A stretch of 64,000 nucleotides of DNA. It comes from Atrichornis clamosus. Lineage: Eukaryota > Chordata > Aves > Passeriformes > Menuridae. The first letter of the stretch is position 1, and each line of letters starts with the position of its first letter. The DNA lies in NCBI GenBank assembly GCA_013400975.1, contig WBMZ01006400.1, forward strand, positions 558,001 through 622,000. The letters run 5' to 3'. The notes beneath the pieces were generated by a model. It saw only the letters and a list, made by a program, of their open reading frames with translations, ran no database searches and was not told where the DNA came from. Below are positions 35,595 through 47,624 of this stretch, in pieces. A program made the translations under genes and the position numbers.

Positions 35595-36788
35595 AGAAAA
35601 AAAGACAGGTTATTTCCTATAGCCAGGGCTTTCTGCTCCCTACACTATTTTGTTGATGTTCATTCTGTATTTCTATACATTCCCCCTGAGCATTGAATTG
35701 GAAAATAAAACTGAAGCTATTATTCCTCTCTATAAAAATAAAAATCTCACATGCTGAGCACTCATCCAGCCTTCATAACCCTCCTTTTGGTTTTTCCACA
35801 TTGTGTGACTGGATGCAAGAAAATAGCTCAATTATCTATTGGACATGGGCACTAATGAGGCTCGGGTCACTCTGAGCTAATTAGAAGCAGCCCAATTTTT
35901 TAATGAGTGCAGTCTTAATACAGCTAAGAACCAGGATGGCAGCAAAATTAGTTGGTGCCACTCTTTCTATGCTTCCCATTTTGCCCATTCTGGCATGTAA
36001 ATTTTTCCTTATTGTTCCTCATGGCTGACTGCCCCACTAATGACTGTGATTTCTCTAGTCAGATGTTTATGAAAATGTCGTGCCACGCCACGCAAGATGC
36101 AGTCACTGAAATGACCCTCCTTCTGAGCAAGACTGTTCAGTCTCAGGGATTCACAACCAGAAAGGCTAGTAGGAAAGTGAATCAGTTGTGATACTCCAAA
36201 TTGTCCTGGTCACACAGAGCTCCAAGGATAATTGTTGCTATGTCCTGTTTGATTTTTCTTGTAACTCGTGGAGCAATGCAATTAGTGGTGATATGAACAT
36301 TAATTGACCTAACCACTGAATCAGAAAGGCAACCCCTGGAGAAGGACTACGAGAGTGACAGCCCTGGAGGAAAAACTCTGACATTTCCAGTTAGTGTTTC
36401 CACAAGCAGGTACGCAAATGAATAGAAATTGGACTGTGTCACCACGTGTAGATATCCCATTAACAAGCCTGGGGGAAATATTTTCTAGGACCATCAGCAA
36501 GTGCATTTTATGTGGCAAGCAAGCTGCCATTCTGGGGAATTGATGGTTTTCATGCAAAGTCAGGAAGATCCCTTGTTTACACACTGCCAGGCTGTGTCCC
36601 ATTCCCAGCTGTACTTTAATACCTTCAGAAACACAACTGACAACTATGCTGCTCCAGAGTAAAATGCTATTTCAGAGCTCAGTCCAACACACTGATAGAC
36701 ATTTACTTGTTCAAGCCTCTGGTTGTGGAAAGAAAAGTCCCTACTTTCACATAAACCCTATTAAAATATCACAGGATTACATCACCCT
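34881..36788. other. Non-coding block with homopolymers
   Basis: T13 at 35343-35355 and A24 at 35568-35591 are the notable low-complexity tracts. A - strand TTG|GTGAGT donor-like site near 35480, with the T-run as a possible acceptor, encloses about 75 open bases, but the run makes the acceptor unreliable. Open frames of 131 and 93 codons have no recognised domains. Confidence 0.5.
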
Positions 36789-36900
36789 ATCACAGAATCA
36801 TTGAATTGTTTGGGTTGGAAGAGACTTTGAAGGCTATCTAGTCCCAAAGCCTCTGCCATGGGCAGGGACACCTTCCACTAGACTGTGGCCTCCTAGCTGG
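36789..36900 (-). mobile_element. CR1 LINE, truncated 3' end
   Basis: Reading the + strand, the reversed CR1 tail 'TATCACAGAATCATTGAATT' is followed by 'GTTTGGGTTGGAAGAGACTT', 'TCTAGTCCCAAAGCCTCTGC' and 'CATGGGCAGGGACACCTTCC'. This is the 3' end of CR1 on the - strand. The left part of the element fades into non-matching sequence after about 36890. Immobile. Confidence 0.93.
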
Positions 36901-37077
36901 CAACATTTTCAAGTCTTCATGCTCCATAAAGTACAATCAATTATCATGTTGCAAATTTTCTAGGACGTTCAGTCCTTTGAGGTCTCATCTGTGGTTTTAT
37001 TCAGATCCATCCACACAGTTTCAGTTCCCAAGGCAGCCTGTCCAGCACAGCATCTCCTGTGACAGTCCTTGTTTGTC
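36901..37077. other. Non-coding spacer
   Basis: Sequence between the CR1 and the long open frame. On the - strand it contains AATAAA near 36996-37001, which could serve the frame upstream of it but may be chance. Confidence 0.45.
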
Positions 37078-37872
37078 TTACCACCAGCTCTCAGCTTGAC
37101 TCCTACCATCAGGTCCTGGATGGGTCTGAACAGACCACAGATGTGCAGATGTCCTGCCAGTGAGGACAACTGTGCTCTCCCACACACCACATCTCCACAG
37201 CTCCAACACACCTTCACTACATGAAGCTTGGTCAGCTTTATCTGTCACTCCTTTTAAGCATTTGAACCCACCTTCACTGCCACACTGATAATGGAAGGAA
37301 TTTTTGTGGTCTAATATCTCTTCTGTCTTGTAATTAAGCCATTTGGATGACTGGACATTCCCACCACCACCATTCAGATGGATTATGAGGGATTTAGAAG
37401 TGTGAGGTTCAAACCAAGCTGTCTGTGCGGTTCTCTGCATCTGCAGCAGAGGACTGGGACAATCTGCTGTGGCTCCCAGGCACGGCTCCAGGGCTCCTGC
37501 TTGGTCAGGAGGAGTCTGCAAGGGCCCTGCAATGCCCTGCGTGCTCCCAGAGCCTGTCCACTGTGCCAGAGGGGCTGGCACGTCCTTCCCCCTGCCTCCT
37601 GCATGGTGCAGAGCCCTTCTCACCCTGCTGGCAGGGCCCAGAGGAAGGGGTGGCCGAAGGCAGCCGGGGTGTTCCTTCCCCTCAGCAGTGCCAGGGAGTG
37701 GAGGCAAAGGGGCCCAGGGACCTCTCCTAGCAGCCACACACCCTCGGACCGTGGGGGCCACCACAGCAGATGCTTTTCTCTCACCACTGCCCTGCCCGTT
37801 CCATATATGAAGTGCATCTCCTGCCTGTAACAGTCTTTGCCATTGGATATTCACACCATCGGCTTTAGGCAC
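37078..37872 (-). CDS. Unrecognised 264-codon open frame, doubtful
   Basis: This is the longest open frame in the window and longer than expected by chance in average-composition DNA. The first ~145 residues are Pro/Ala/Gly/Arg-rich and lie in a GC-rich patch where frames on the other strand are also open. The last ~120 residues lie in ordinary composition yet remain open. The stop codon lies within a donor (TGGTG|GTAAGA), so the frame is open right up to a consensus 5' splice site. A good internal acceptor (CCCAGTCCTCTGCTGCAG) precedes residue ~145, so a ~360-nt exon of that half is possible. I see no signal peptide, membrane segment, zinc finger or known domain. Function is unknown and it may not be a gene. 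Confidence 0.22.
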   Translation of the reverse strand: MPKADGVNIQWQRLLQAGDALHIWNGQGSGERKASAVVAPTVRGCVAARRGPWAPLPPLPGTAEGKEHPGCLRPPLPLGPASRVRRALHHAGGRGKDVPAPLAQWTGSGSTQGIAGPLQTPPDQAGALEPCLGATADCPSPLLQMQRTAQTAWFEPHTSKSLIIHLNGGGGNVQSSKWLNYKTEEILDHKNSFHYQCGSEGGFKCLKGVTDKADQASCSEGVLELWRCGVWESTVVLTGRTSAHLWSVQTHPGPDGRSQAESWW

Positions 37873-40800
37873 CTACTTTAGCTGGCTAATTTAAGAGCTT
37901 GGGTTCGTCTCATTGGGTACTAACAACAAGTTGTAATTAAATGACATTTTCTATGCTATATTAAACCCTTTCAGTCAAAAAATATCTCATTGAAAAATCA
38001 GGAAATAAGTCCCCAGGGCTATCATTATCCATCTGCTTTCCTAGCAACTTTAGGCAACTGCAAATTTTAAAATAAGTGTATACAGGATGCCTCCTTCTCT
38101 CATGTTGTTTGTGATATGGAACAAACTATTTTTCATGTTGCCTTCTTGGAGAACACAAGTATCACAGCTATTATTTTGTAACAAAGTGTCCCCAGACAGC
38201 CATGAAAGCAGCAAGATCCGGCATTCCCAGGCGACCTTTGACTATTTACATGCTGGCACTGAGCTGCTCCTCCTTACAGATCCATAAAGGAGAGAAGACG
38301 GTTACATCCGCTTTGAACAGGCAAATGAGAAAATAGGTGATGTACAATTGAAATAAACAAACAGAAACAAATCATTTTGGAAAGCCTGAGAGATCAAAGT
38401 GGGGAGGTTCAGTTTTTGGGGAGGCCAGCAGGAAGATCTAGCATCTAGATAGATTTTCACATGAGCACAACATCCTTTTTTTAATTGAAAGCAGTACAGA
38501 ACTTTAGTTGGAACAATTAGTTCTTTTCAAGAAGGAATGTATGGAGCACCTGATACTGTTGAGGAAGAAGCTACTGCTGAGAGGCTAGGGAGGGGAAAAG
38601 TTAACAGATTTAAGGGTGTTTAAGAACAGATTAAATCATCCAAATAGCCACAGTGTCTCCCTGCATTGGCTGCATAGGCAACTCCCCATGGCAGCTAGTC
38701 AGGTTGGCTACCTAAAGCTGGGAAATTGCAATATTCCCTCCCAGAGGCAGCCCAAAGCTCATCAAGGACAAAGGAACCACCACCTTGGGAGCAGAGCAGG
38801 AGGTTTTCAGGAGCAAACTCAAAGGACTGAAGGAACCAGAAGTGGGTCACTGACATCTGAGCACAAAACTGCTAAGCCTGAAAATGCTTCCATTTGTTCA
38901 GTGCAAAGCACAGCGGAGTCCAGATGTTCAAATTCAATTCTTTAGACAATGGAGATGACAGCAGCTACAATCCTGCAAAGTTTCTTTCATCTTTCAACAC
39001 GATACACATATATGTTTCAGAAAAACTTCAAAAAAAAAGAACTGTGCCTCATTCCTATTATGCTTTACGGTTACACACAGTCACTCACCTCCCAGCAGCA
39101 GTCGCTTCTTAGAGCTGCATTGTAGCAGGCTTTCCATGCTACAGCTCAGGGCAGTGGGTGATCATTAATCTTTGTGTTTCGGTTACTTAGCCCTTAGTCC
39201 ATGCTTAAGCCAAGAGAGACCATTTGTCTCACACAGGTATATCAAAATTAAGATTTGAACAGCATCCATTCAGCATTATTAAACTAAAAGTTTTGTCATT
39301 TAGCTTCAAACACAACCATGAGCAGGAGTTATAAATAGACACTTAAATGTTCCTATCAACTGATGTTAATCAAAAATCGTGAAAGATAAGTTTTACCTTT
39401 GGGTTTAGGATGGAAAAGCCTTCCACTTATTTGGAAGATTATTCAGTTGTCACATATCTCTCCCGCCTCTTTGCTCTACACCTCTCCAAGGGGTGTGCAG
39501 TGACATCAGAGCATGCAGAAACTGCTAAACTTTCCCTGTACAACTTTCTGGCCTTAATTGCAGCCTATGAAAGTGTTGGAGCTGCTGCCACCTATAGACA
39601 AGTGTCAAACACAAACATGGATTTGTTACTGAAAAATGGAAGTGCACACTGACACAAAGTTATTAATATTCCCCTGTAAATGTATTGTTTACCCCACCAT
39701 TGTTAATGCCAAGTTTTGTGCTAATGAGTCACATCAAATGTTTATTGCACAAGCCAGAACCTGCAGAAAACATCCAGCGCCTCTTGTATTGGTCCTCCTG
39801 TTGTCAGAGCTAATGGAGAATAAACCCCAAATTTCAGTAACATATTGGTTACTATGCTCAGCATGTTTAATCCATAAAGAAAATGAATTACCATGTTTTA
39901 TCTCTCTCAAATAACCAAGTATAGATTAACCTTTGATTTAGATTTAAACATACTTGAATCTTGTTGTCCAAGGACTTAGCAGGACAGCGCTACATTTTTT
40001 GATTGACTCACAGTAGCTGTGCATAGATTATTTAAAAGTACATTATAACCTCTCAGGGAAAAAAAAAAAGCAATTAGTGTTGTATAATAATGTAACAATC
40101 CTTTCCTTTTTGCCTTGCATACTATACCTGTGTAATCTAAACAAGAGCAGAATGCAGCCTTTTACAGGATGAAATAAACACTATTTTCAATATTATTGCA
40201 AGGCAGCAGTAGAATAAATTTCACTGTAATTTCCACTGCTGTTGGTTCTGTAATGCAAAAAAGTGATAAATGAGTATCTACTTCATATAAATCATTGCAG
40301 AATCATCAAGAATCAGTTAATCTAACATTTTTAAGAAGAATTTTTCAAACTTTTATTTTTCTTTTCACTACATATTAGAGAGTTAGAAGGTCAAAATCCT
40401 CAACAATTACTTATCTTGTTTCCTGACATATGCTGAGTATCTAATACTTCCAGGTTCTTGGGTTGTGGGGCCAATGTAATATCTGTAAAAACAAAATCTG
40501 AGATAGCTCAAGTAGGGCACCCAAAACCTCACAAACAACAGGCCGTGTTTACAAAAAATGTCCTCCTGCTTTTCCCTAGAACACAGATTTGGCAGAGAGT
40601 GTGCCATGTTTGCTGAGACAGGGACGTACCTCACACAGCTGAGTTAGATTCTCAGATCTGCAGAAAAGAGGGGATCTTAGAAAATAACAATAATAATTGT
40701 GAGAGATGAAAAGATAACTTTAAACATGCTGTAGACAAGATTTCTTTGTCGCAAATTTAAAGGTTCAGGAAATCACAGTCTCCCAAGCTCTTTGAAGAAC

Positions 40801-42545
40801 ACTGAAAAGGAAAGGAAACCAGGAATTGTTTCATCTTCTAGTCCTTCTGAAATGGAGATGTGCTCGGCTATGAATAGCTCCACTTTCCCTCTATTGCTGG
40901 AAACATTCCCAGCCTGTGACTGGCTCTGGAAGAGCAAGGCAAGACCATCCTGACAACATTCTAAAGGGCTTATTTTGTCTGTGCTTGTAACAATAAAAAT
41001 ACTGTTGGTCAGTCTATGTGAAGCAACTAAAGGAGCTGGAAAACAGGGGGAAACAGCTGCTCAGAGAGTCCATGGCAAGGGGTAAAATACTTAGAAACCA
41101 ACACGCAAAAAGGTGAAAGGAGTCCCCCCGATCGCAGGAGCTGGAAGTGCTCTATTCCCTCTCCAGGAAAAAGTATATTTTTCCTGTATGGCTTTGTGTC
41201 TGTCATAAGCTGCTTCCATGAGGGTCTGCACCGTCCCGGGGGCACCTCTGTCCCACTGAAACACTGGCACCCCAGGGACTGTGACAACTGGACACAGCTG
41301 GCTGTCCCAAGGCCACCTCCCACACCATGGCCATGCTCATCCCAGACCCACGGTTTTGCAGTGCATTTCCATGCAAACCTATTTATTTGGGGAAGTACCA
41401 GAGGTATATTAAAAATTACACTGAGCTTCAGTAAATGCGTTAAATTGTTCATCAGAGAGCCCCAAACTGTTTCAGTAGCTACAACTTTACTCTTTCATAG
41501 ACATGCATCTAGTTTCTTTTGGGTTAAAACATGCATTTTCCTATGTTATGACAGAGATAATTCCCTTCTCAATACCCTAAGCACACACACACCAGTCTGA
41601 GTCATTAACAGCACCACATGTTCAGTTTGTACAAACTCAACTTGTGTTAAATGCTGTATTCAGATATTTCCCAGCACCTCCATTTTAATGCAATACCAAG
41701 ACATCATCTTCAGAATTTTTTTGGCATTTTAGGGACATAATGACCGACCTCATTCACCTGGTATTTTATTAAGTGTCAGTCATGTTCACAAGCTCCTCCC
41801 TACATCAGCTGCAGTTACAACAGTTGAAATGCATTCTTTCTGGACTCCACAATATTAGTAAAATGTAACATATTTGTTCCCAGAACACGCCTGGCTTGTT
41901 CTAGTGTATTTCTAAGACTCTTCTAGTTGCAAACCAGTAAAAATTGGCTTGAAAAACCTCTTTAATGCCTGTTACTTTGTGTGCAGGTTTTCTGCTGTAA
42001 CACATCTAGCAAGTTTGGGTAGGCTTTGAACTGCTGAAGTTTTCAACATCCATCAGCTCAAAAGTGTTGATGATCTGCTTGATACAATCATTGATGTGTT
42101 CACCATGGGAACCAAAAAAAGATTATGAAGCTTCCTGTTTATGAAGGCAAGATAGCAGAAAATTTTCCAGATGTGGGGTTCAATCCTTTATTCTTTCTTC
42201 AGTCTAGCCTCCTGTTGATTTAAAAAGCTGTTTCAGTTCTTTAGAAAGCAGAAAATGAGAATGTAATTGTGGAATACATTATTTAACTGCAAAGCCACTA
42301 GCACTGGACCAACACAGTCAAAACAAATCTAGAAAATAATTATATGAATATAGTTTTTTCTTTTACAGAATAATTTATATGCTATTTATTTTGTAATAAT
42401 AAACAGATAACTATACTGATAACAGTGGGATTACGAGCAGTTTGTTTGTTTTGTTTGATTATGTGCAGAATTGTAGCTAAAAACAGTAAGTGGTTTTAAC
42501 ATGATGTGTTTGTTAGGATTAATTAGAATTACTTTTCTATTCCAG
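37873..42545. other. Non-coding block
   Basis: No recognised gene or transposon. An A11 run is at about 40059-40069. On the - strand, GGGAG|GTGAGT (donor at 39083-39088) is preceded by an ATG at 39137-39135 in good context (AGCATGG) with 16 open codons, a possible first exon that is equally likely to be chance. Overlapping frames of 141 and 134 codons at 41027-41600 lie in a GC-richer patch and match nothing known. Confidence 0.45.
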
Positions 42546-42632
42546 GGACTGGTATCGTGCCTGCTTCAGGTCTATTGTCTGGAAAGAGAAACAACCCCAT
42601 AAGAAAATCAGTTCTTGCCCAGGAGAAAAGAG
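42546..42632 (+). other. Candidate 87-nt exon, unrecognised
   Basis: The acceptor ATTACTTTTCTATTCCAG ends at 42545 and a donor-like AAGAG|GTATAT starts at 42633. The length, 87 bases, is a multiple of three, and two frames are open across it and beyond; one begins DWYRACFRSIVWKEK. A good - strand acceptor (TTGTTTCTCTTTCCAG) overlaps the same place, so the strand is ambiguous. No family is recognised. Confidence 0.2.
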
Positions 42633-43839
42633 GTATATCCCTAGAGAGAAAGTGGAGAAAGCAATATATTGATGTAACTCCCTCCTAAAGTAATAGTGGA
42701 GCACAGGGAGGGGCAAAGATCATGACAGAGAAGAGATAACAAAGAGGGAATAATTTCCTGAGGATAAGAGACCTGTTTAGATTAGACAAAGTCGAAGAAT
42801 AATATTTGCAGTTAGAAAGCCTATCAACTTGAAAGGAAAAAAACACAAACTGTGGGCTTAATTATATACAGAATTCTCAAATAAAGCCAAGTTACAGCTA
42901 AAGTGCATTAAATAAAAATACCCAGCAAACTCTTCCTCAACTTCTGCTATTACTAGGCCACATGCTGTGTTTAAAAGCACTAAACATCCCTACATTTCAC
43001 TGCACAAATGATACCTTTGCAGGAAAAGCAGGATTAAATAGCTGCCATCCAGCAGGTACAGTGGGTCTTTCTGTCACAGGGTTAAAGCATATTGGAAAAA
43101 GGAGAGTGGTTAGGAGAGATTCAAGTTGATGCACAACAATGTGAATTCCATTTTATTAATCCCAGAGCTCAGTCCTGGGAACTGCTGTCACAAAGGGAGA
43201 AAAATGCAGTAAGAAGACTGAATGGGACTAGGGACCTGTGATTACGTGAGAAAATAAAACAAGTTTCCCTTGTATGATTTATCAGCACAGCTACTGAGCA
43301 GCGATTTCCAGCAGCTTTAGCACAAACTGCTTAATATGGGATGTTTTTCTCAAATGTCCAGTGGCTGAAGGCAGGAACCTGTGGGAGAATTCCAGGGTTC
43401 AGCACAGGAAAGAACAAAATGCAGTTCTGTGCCTTGGGACTGCACAGAACTGTGGAAAATATGGTTCATCTAGCCTTGGGCCTGTTAGAGTTGTTTAAAA
43501 ATGTCACCTGATTTCTGCAAGCTTGGCTCTGTGTGATGTTCCTAACACCATGAGTATAATGTGATATTTTCTTCTTCATGGGCAAGATGAGACTTGTTCA
43601 AGCTGTGCCTAAAATTTCACACATAGATAATGAAACAATCAAATCATGGCCTCTGGAACATCTTTGTAAATTAGGAGGTTTTTGTTGTTTTCTTGGTTGG
43701 TGTTTTTTTTCCCCAATATATTTTCATGTTAATTCATGTCAGTGAGGAGCACCTTGAATCAGAGCCACCTACATCTCTGTGCTCCCTGTTTGGCAAGCTA
43801 GAGTAAATGTTTCAGTGCCTTAGCCCTTAAATTTCTTCC
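42633..43839. other. Non-coding, no feature seen
   Basis: AT-rich, repeat-free sequence without long open frames or recognisable elements. Confidence 0.5.
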
Positions 43840-44250
43840 ATTTTCTTAGAGTGTAATTGCATATAATTGTACATTTTGAGCAAATACACATAATCACATC
43901 ATTATGACATGTAATTACCTTATTGTGTTGTATAATTAAGTAAATCACACAAGAAATTGTGCAGAACTTTAATAAAATTTTCGAAAAGAAGTTAATCTTT
44001 CCTGCGACTGACAGAAGAAGCCATTTTCACTTCTAATGATCATAATCAATTTAACATTCTTTACCCTAATGCGGGCACTCTGCAGGCATGTGCAGAATAT
44101 ACATATTCAAGCAAAATGCTGGGTGGTGACATTTGTGACTTTTCACGTGTATTTGCTATGTGGAAAGACAAACATCTTTCTGTAGAATTTAATGACCAGT
44201 TGCTATGGAAAATGCAATATCAGAATTCATGTCTATATTAAATATGTTCT
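43840..44250. promoter_or_regulatory. Enhancer-like conserved-looking block
   Basis: Dense homeodomain and octamer-like cores (GTAATTGCATATAATTG, ATAATTAAG) and an ATGATCAT palindrome near 44036-44043, in repeat-free sequence without open frames. Probable conserved non-coding DNA by texture; unverified. Confidence 0.3.
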
Positions 44251-44996
44251 GTTGATAACCTTAAAAAGTCACTATATTATTTTGTTTTATCAGTATGGTT
44301 CACCGCACATTATTACATGTTAATGCTCATACATGTATTACATTACATAGCATAGCTTAGAAGTTGTCCTTTGATGGAAGGAGCCTTCACCTTGGCAAGG
44401 GAATTTGTTTATTATCGTAGTTGATTTTTGTTTTTGTCACAGGAAAATTTTGTGTGTTACCCAACTGCATAAATACGTTTTATCTATGCCCTGTGACACT
44501 AACACACATCTCCACTGCCCTTTGCAAAGGAGAGGGTTGGTAACCTGGTACTGGCAAATACTAAAGCACACATGTCCCTTCCACATCATGTAGTCAAGCA
44601 ACACAGAACTAAAGAATTGAAACAACTGCTGAAATTTAAGACAGATTCTTAAGACACAAGAAAGGCTTTTCCCATGTTTTTGGGTTATATTTTTCCTCCC
44701 TGGCATACAACACTGCCACGACCAGTATGCTGGATTAGGGGCTGGCAACCTTCTCGAGGTATCTGTAGACATCTCTGTGAAAGGCTTGCCCACCTCCCTC
44801 AGATACTGTGCAGTGCCACCAAGGCAAGCTCTGTAATGCAGCAGTTGTTCCTAACAAGGCTTTCTACACAAATATAGAAAAGATCATTAGTAAAGATCAC
44901 ACAAATACCCCTTTTAGTAACAGCTTTCCAGCTTGTCCTGTTGATATCGACACTGATTTTGGGAACAGCTGATTTATATCCAGAAGTTGGGAGCTT
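44251..44996. other. Non-coding, no recognised gene
   Basis: A 118-codon - strand frame at 44437-44793 is opposed by + frames and has no domain I know. No repeat family is seen. Confidence 0.45.
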
Positions 44997-45024
44997 TATA
45001 CTCTATACTCTTTATACTCTTTAT
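44997..45024. repeat. Short tandem repeat of TATACTCTT
   Basis: Three adjoining units, the first shortened, of the 9-base motif TATACTCTT. Directly visible; probably slippage-derived. Confidence 0.85.
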
Positions 45025-45386
45025 GTTTCCCAAATGCAACAAAACCCCAAACTCTCCAGAAATAAATGGAATCCACATGCTTAGGAGCTACTTTCTCCAA
45101 ACAGCATGTTTCATTTAGCAAATATTTTGAGAAGTAAGATCAACATAGATTGAGCATTGAAGAAGTGATTTAGAAAATGCTGTAAACAGAGTAAATATAC
45201 ACACAGAACATTCGACAGAGCAAACGTGACAGAGCAACATTTGACAAATACAAAGCACTTTTCAAGGCATAAAAGACAGATTTTGTTTCTTCCTACTTTA
45301 CAAAAATAGACTGCAATGAAAAAATAGTACCAATTAAAAAAAATAATTTGGCAGAGCACATTTAACTTAAGAGGAAAATGGATACT

Positions 45387-45469
45387 TTACATACACATGC
45401 TGCAGCTATCTGAACAAAAATTGACACCCTCATTAGAAAGCATGAAATCTAAGTTGTTGGCAAAACTGT
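45387..45469 (-). other. Candidate exon after very strong acceptor
   Basis: On the - strand the pyrimidine tract CTTTCTTTCTTCATTCTGC, ending in TTTCAG next to 45469, is a very strong acceptor. One frame is then open for 26 codons (beginning SFANNLDFMLSNEG) to a stop at 45389-45387; a GTATGT donor overlaps the end. This could be a small terminal or internal exon. No protein family is recognised. Confidence 0.18.
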
Positions 45470-46396
45470 CTGAAAGCAGAATGAAGAAAGAAAGAAAAGA
45501 ATCTGGGGTGACAGTAAGAATGTTACAATCAACCAAAACAGAGGCTGAAACTCAAATTCGCTTTTGCAGTTTCCAGTTATCAAAACTTGACACCTCTGTC
45601 ACACCAGTACTCCAGGAAGAAAAAAAAATTAGCACTTCAAACACCTCCACCCACACCATCAAACACAACTTCTATCCACAACAACTCCTGTCAAACGTCT
45701 TTTTCTTTTTTTCTTAATGGTATTAGCTCAAACTAGATTGAACTTGGGGGAAGAATAAAACAACACATAGGTCATCTGAAAAACAGAGGGATGGCCACAT
45801 ATCAATTTGATGCTATAAAAATGGAGCTTTCCATCATTTTCTAATAGACTCAGACCATTACAAAAATTTCAAGAACAGTCACAGAAAGAAGACATTGACA
45901 TTGTAGCTGGGCTTCAGGAGAGAAAAGCTTAAAACTTTCAAAAGACAAGCAATCCAAAGACATTTTCTAGACACTGGTCTAACTGGTATTTTGTTTAATA
46001 GAAACACTTTCAAAGACCGGAATTAATCCAGATTTGTTGGTTTAATAAAGAACAGAATCCAGCTCACTGATTTAATGCACTAGATTTACTGCTATTTTCT
46101 GGCCATGTGAAGAGCTGTAAATTGGATTTAGTGAACACAAGCAAGTCAATAAATGCCAGAAAGCAGACAAGGTATCAGTAAATCCACACCAAAACAGTAA
46201 AAGTCACTGCAAGATATCTTAACCAAAAACTACTGACCCTGATTCTCCATTCATGCAATTTTTTTCTATATTTATACCTGCCTAGATATAAAGAGCATAA
46301 CTCAAGGAGTTCCACTTAAAAGCAGGTTTTCAGGTAGGTAGGTAAGTCTACACTACCTGTAAAGCCTGTCCCCACTCGTTTCCCTCCTCAGAAGAC
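45470..46396. other. Non-coding block
   Basis: Includes a 106-codon + frame (45397-45717), Lys/Ser/Thr-rich, without a recognised domain. Sequence at about 46010-46200 is complex, with TTAATCC-type sites, and may be conserved. No transposon is seen before the CR1. Confidence 0.45.
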
Positions 46397-46526
46397 AATC
46401 ACAGAATCGTTAAGGTTGAAAAGATCTCTGAGTTCATTGAGTCCAACCATTAACCCAGCACGGCCAAATTCAGCACTAAACCGTGTCCCCAGGTGCTGAA
46501 TATACACTTCATTTAAATACCTGCAG
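46397..46526 (-). mobile_element. CR1 LINE, truncated 3' end
   Basis: The + strand reads the reversed CR1 end: 'ATCACAGAATCGTTAAGGTT', 'GAGTCCAACCATTAACCCAG', 'TCAGCACTAAACCGTGTCCC' and 'TTTAAATACCTGCAG'. It is the same subfamily type as the copies at 33930 and 55107 but in the opposite orientation. Immobile 5'-truncated fragment. Confidence 0.95.
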
Positions 46527-47578
46527 AGCTGATGCCTTGCCTTGGTATGCTTGGATGCATATTTATTTCAATTTATCCTTGACAAAAGATCTGTTAATGA
46601 ACATTCTCTGTGGAGAATGTTACCTGATCATTTTCTTACCTTCCTCCACAAAGCACCAGACACACCTGAGATCTCTCCCGTATCATTAATTTAACAGAAG
46701 TGTATTTTGGATTATCCGTGACACAGAGTTTAACAGGAAAGTATGAAATTTGTTGTAAAAAATTCACAGCTGAGGCTGCATTAAACTGTCATGTACACAA
46801 GTTTGGATCCCTTGCAGGTACATTTTAAGGCAAACGACTGTACATGCTCATTGCATGATACCTTCTTTGCAAATGCAGCTTTCCCCTCATGACCAGGCAC
46901 CAGGAGAGCATCAGTCCACTCAAACACTCAATTATTTCTTGCCCCCCAAACACACAGATACAAGATCCATTAACAATCTCTATCTGCCTCGTCCTTTCCT
47001 TTTTGAAGATGTGCAATTTCAGTGCAACAACCTCCAAAGTCACTTTTAGTGGCAGCCTTCTACTCTTTTGAAATCCATACACATCCAAAACACAACAGTG
47101 GGGGCAACTTGTTAAAATTCAAAAAAAATCCTTGTCCTCAATGGCTTGAGAAAATTTTGACTCTTACATAAAGTGTCATGTCCTCAGTTTTGAGGCAAAT
47201 GCCCAATACTCTCACAGTTTCTTACAGTGTGACTTCCCAAATCTACAAGGAGTTTGGCCCTCTCAGCTTTCTCATGCGTGTACACAAATTAAATTTACAC
47301 TTACAAAACTAACCTATAGATTGTGTCTCTCAACTACACATTTCATAAGATTAAAATCTCTGTTCTTATCAGTGAGAGCAAAACAGACATTGTTTTTTCT
47401 GAGGATTTCTAAACACAATTAATCCGGGTTTAGATAGTTACATAAACCTCTGGATTTAGGCAGCATGAGCATTACCAGATCGAGACAAAAATAATCCGTA
47501 CTTTTTTGCCCTGAGGTCATATAATCCTCCTGAGCACTCAGGATCCTGGTCTGAACAATCATTTCTCTCTCTCTTCAC
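46527..47578. other. Non-coding, no recognised gene
   Basis: Three overlapping frames near 46825-47088 on both strands, none with a known domain. Otherwise AT-rich and featureless. Confidence 0.5.
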
Positions 47579-47624
47579 CTGAGGCCACTTGCTTTAGCCT
47601 TGGCTCATCTCACAGTTAAAAGAA
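47579..47624 (-). other. Candidate 46-nt exon, weaker
   Basis: A long pyrimidine tract on the - strand (CTTTACTACTTCTTTTAAC then TTTATGCAG) ends next to 47624. CCTCAG|GTGAAG follows 46 bases later. The donor is less ideal than the acceptor. It could belong to the same - strand transcript as the candidates at 49.4-49.9 kb, but that is inference. Confidence 0.15.

Noticed and set aside
39083..39139. Minus-strand ATG in good context followed by 16 codons and a GTGAGT donor
   Set aside because: A strong donor with an in-frame ATG upstream is expected several times by chance in this window; no acceptor partner or known protein start is recognised.
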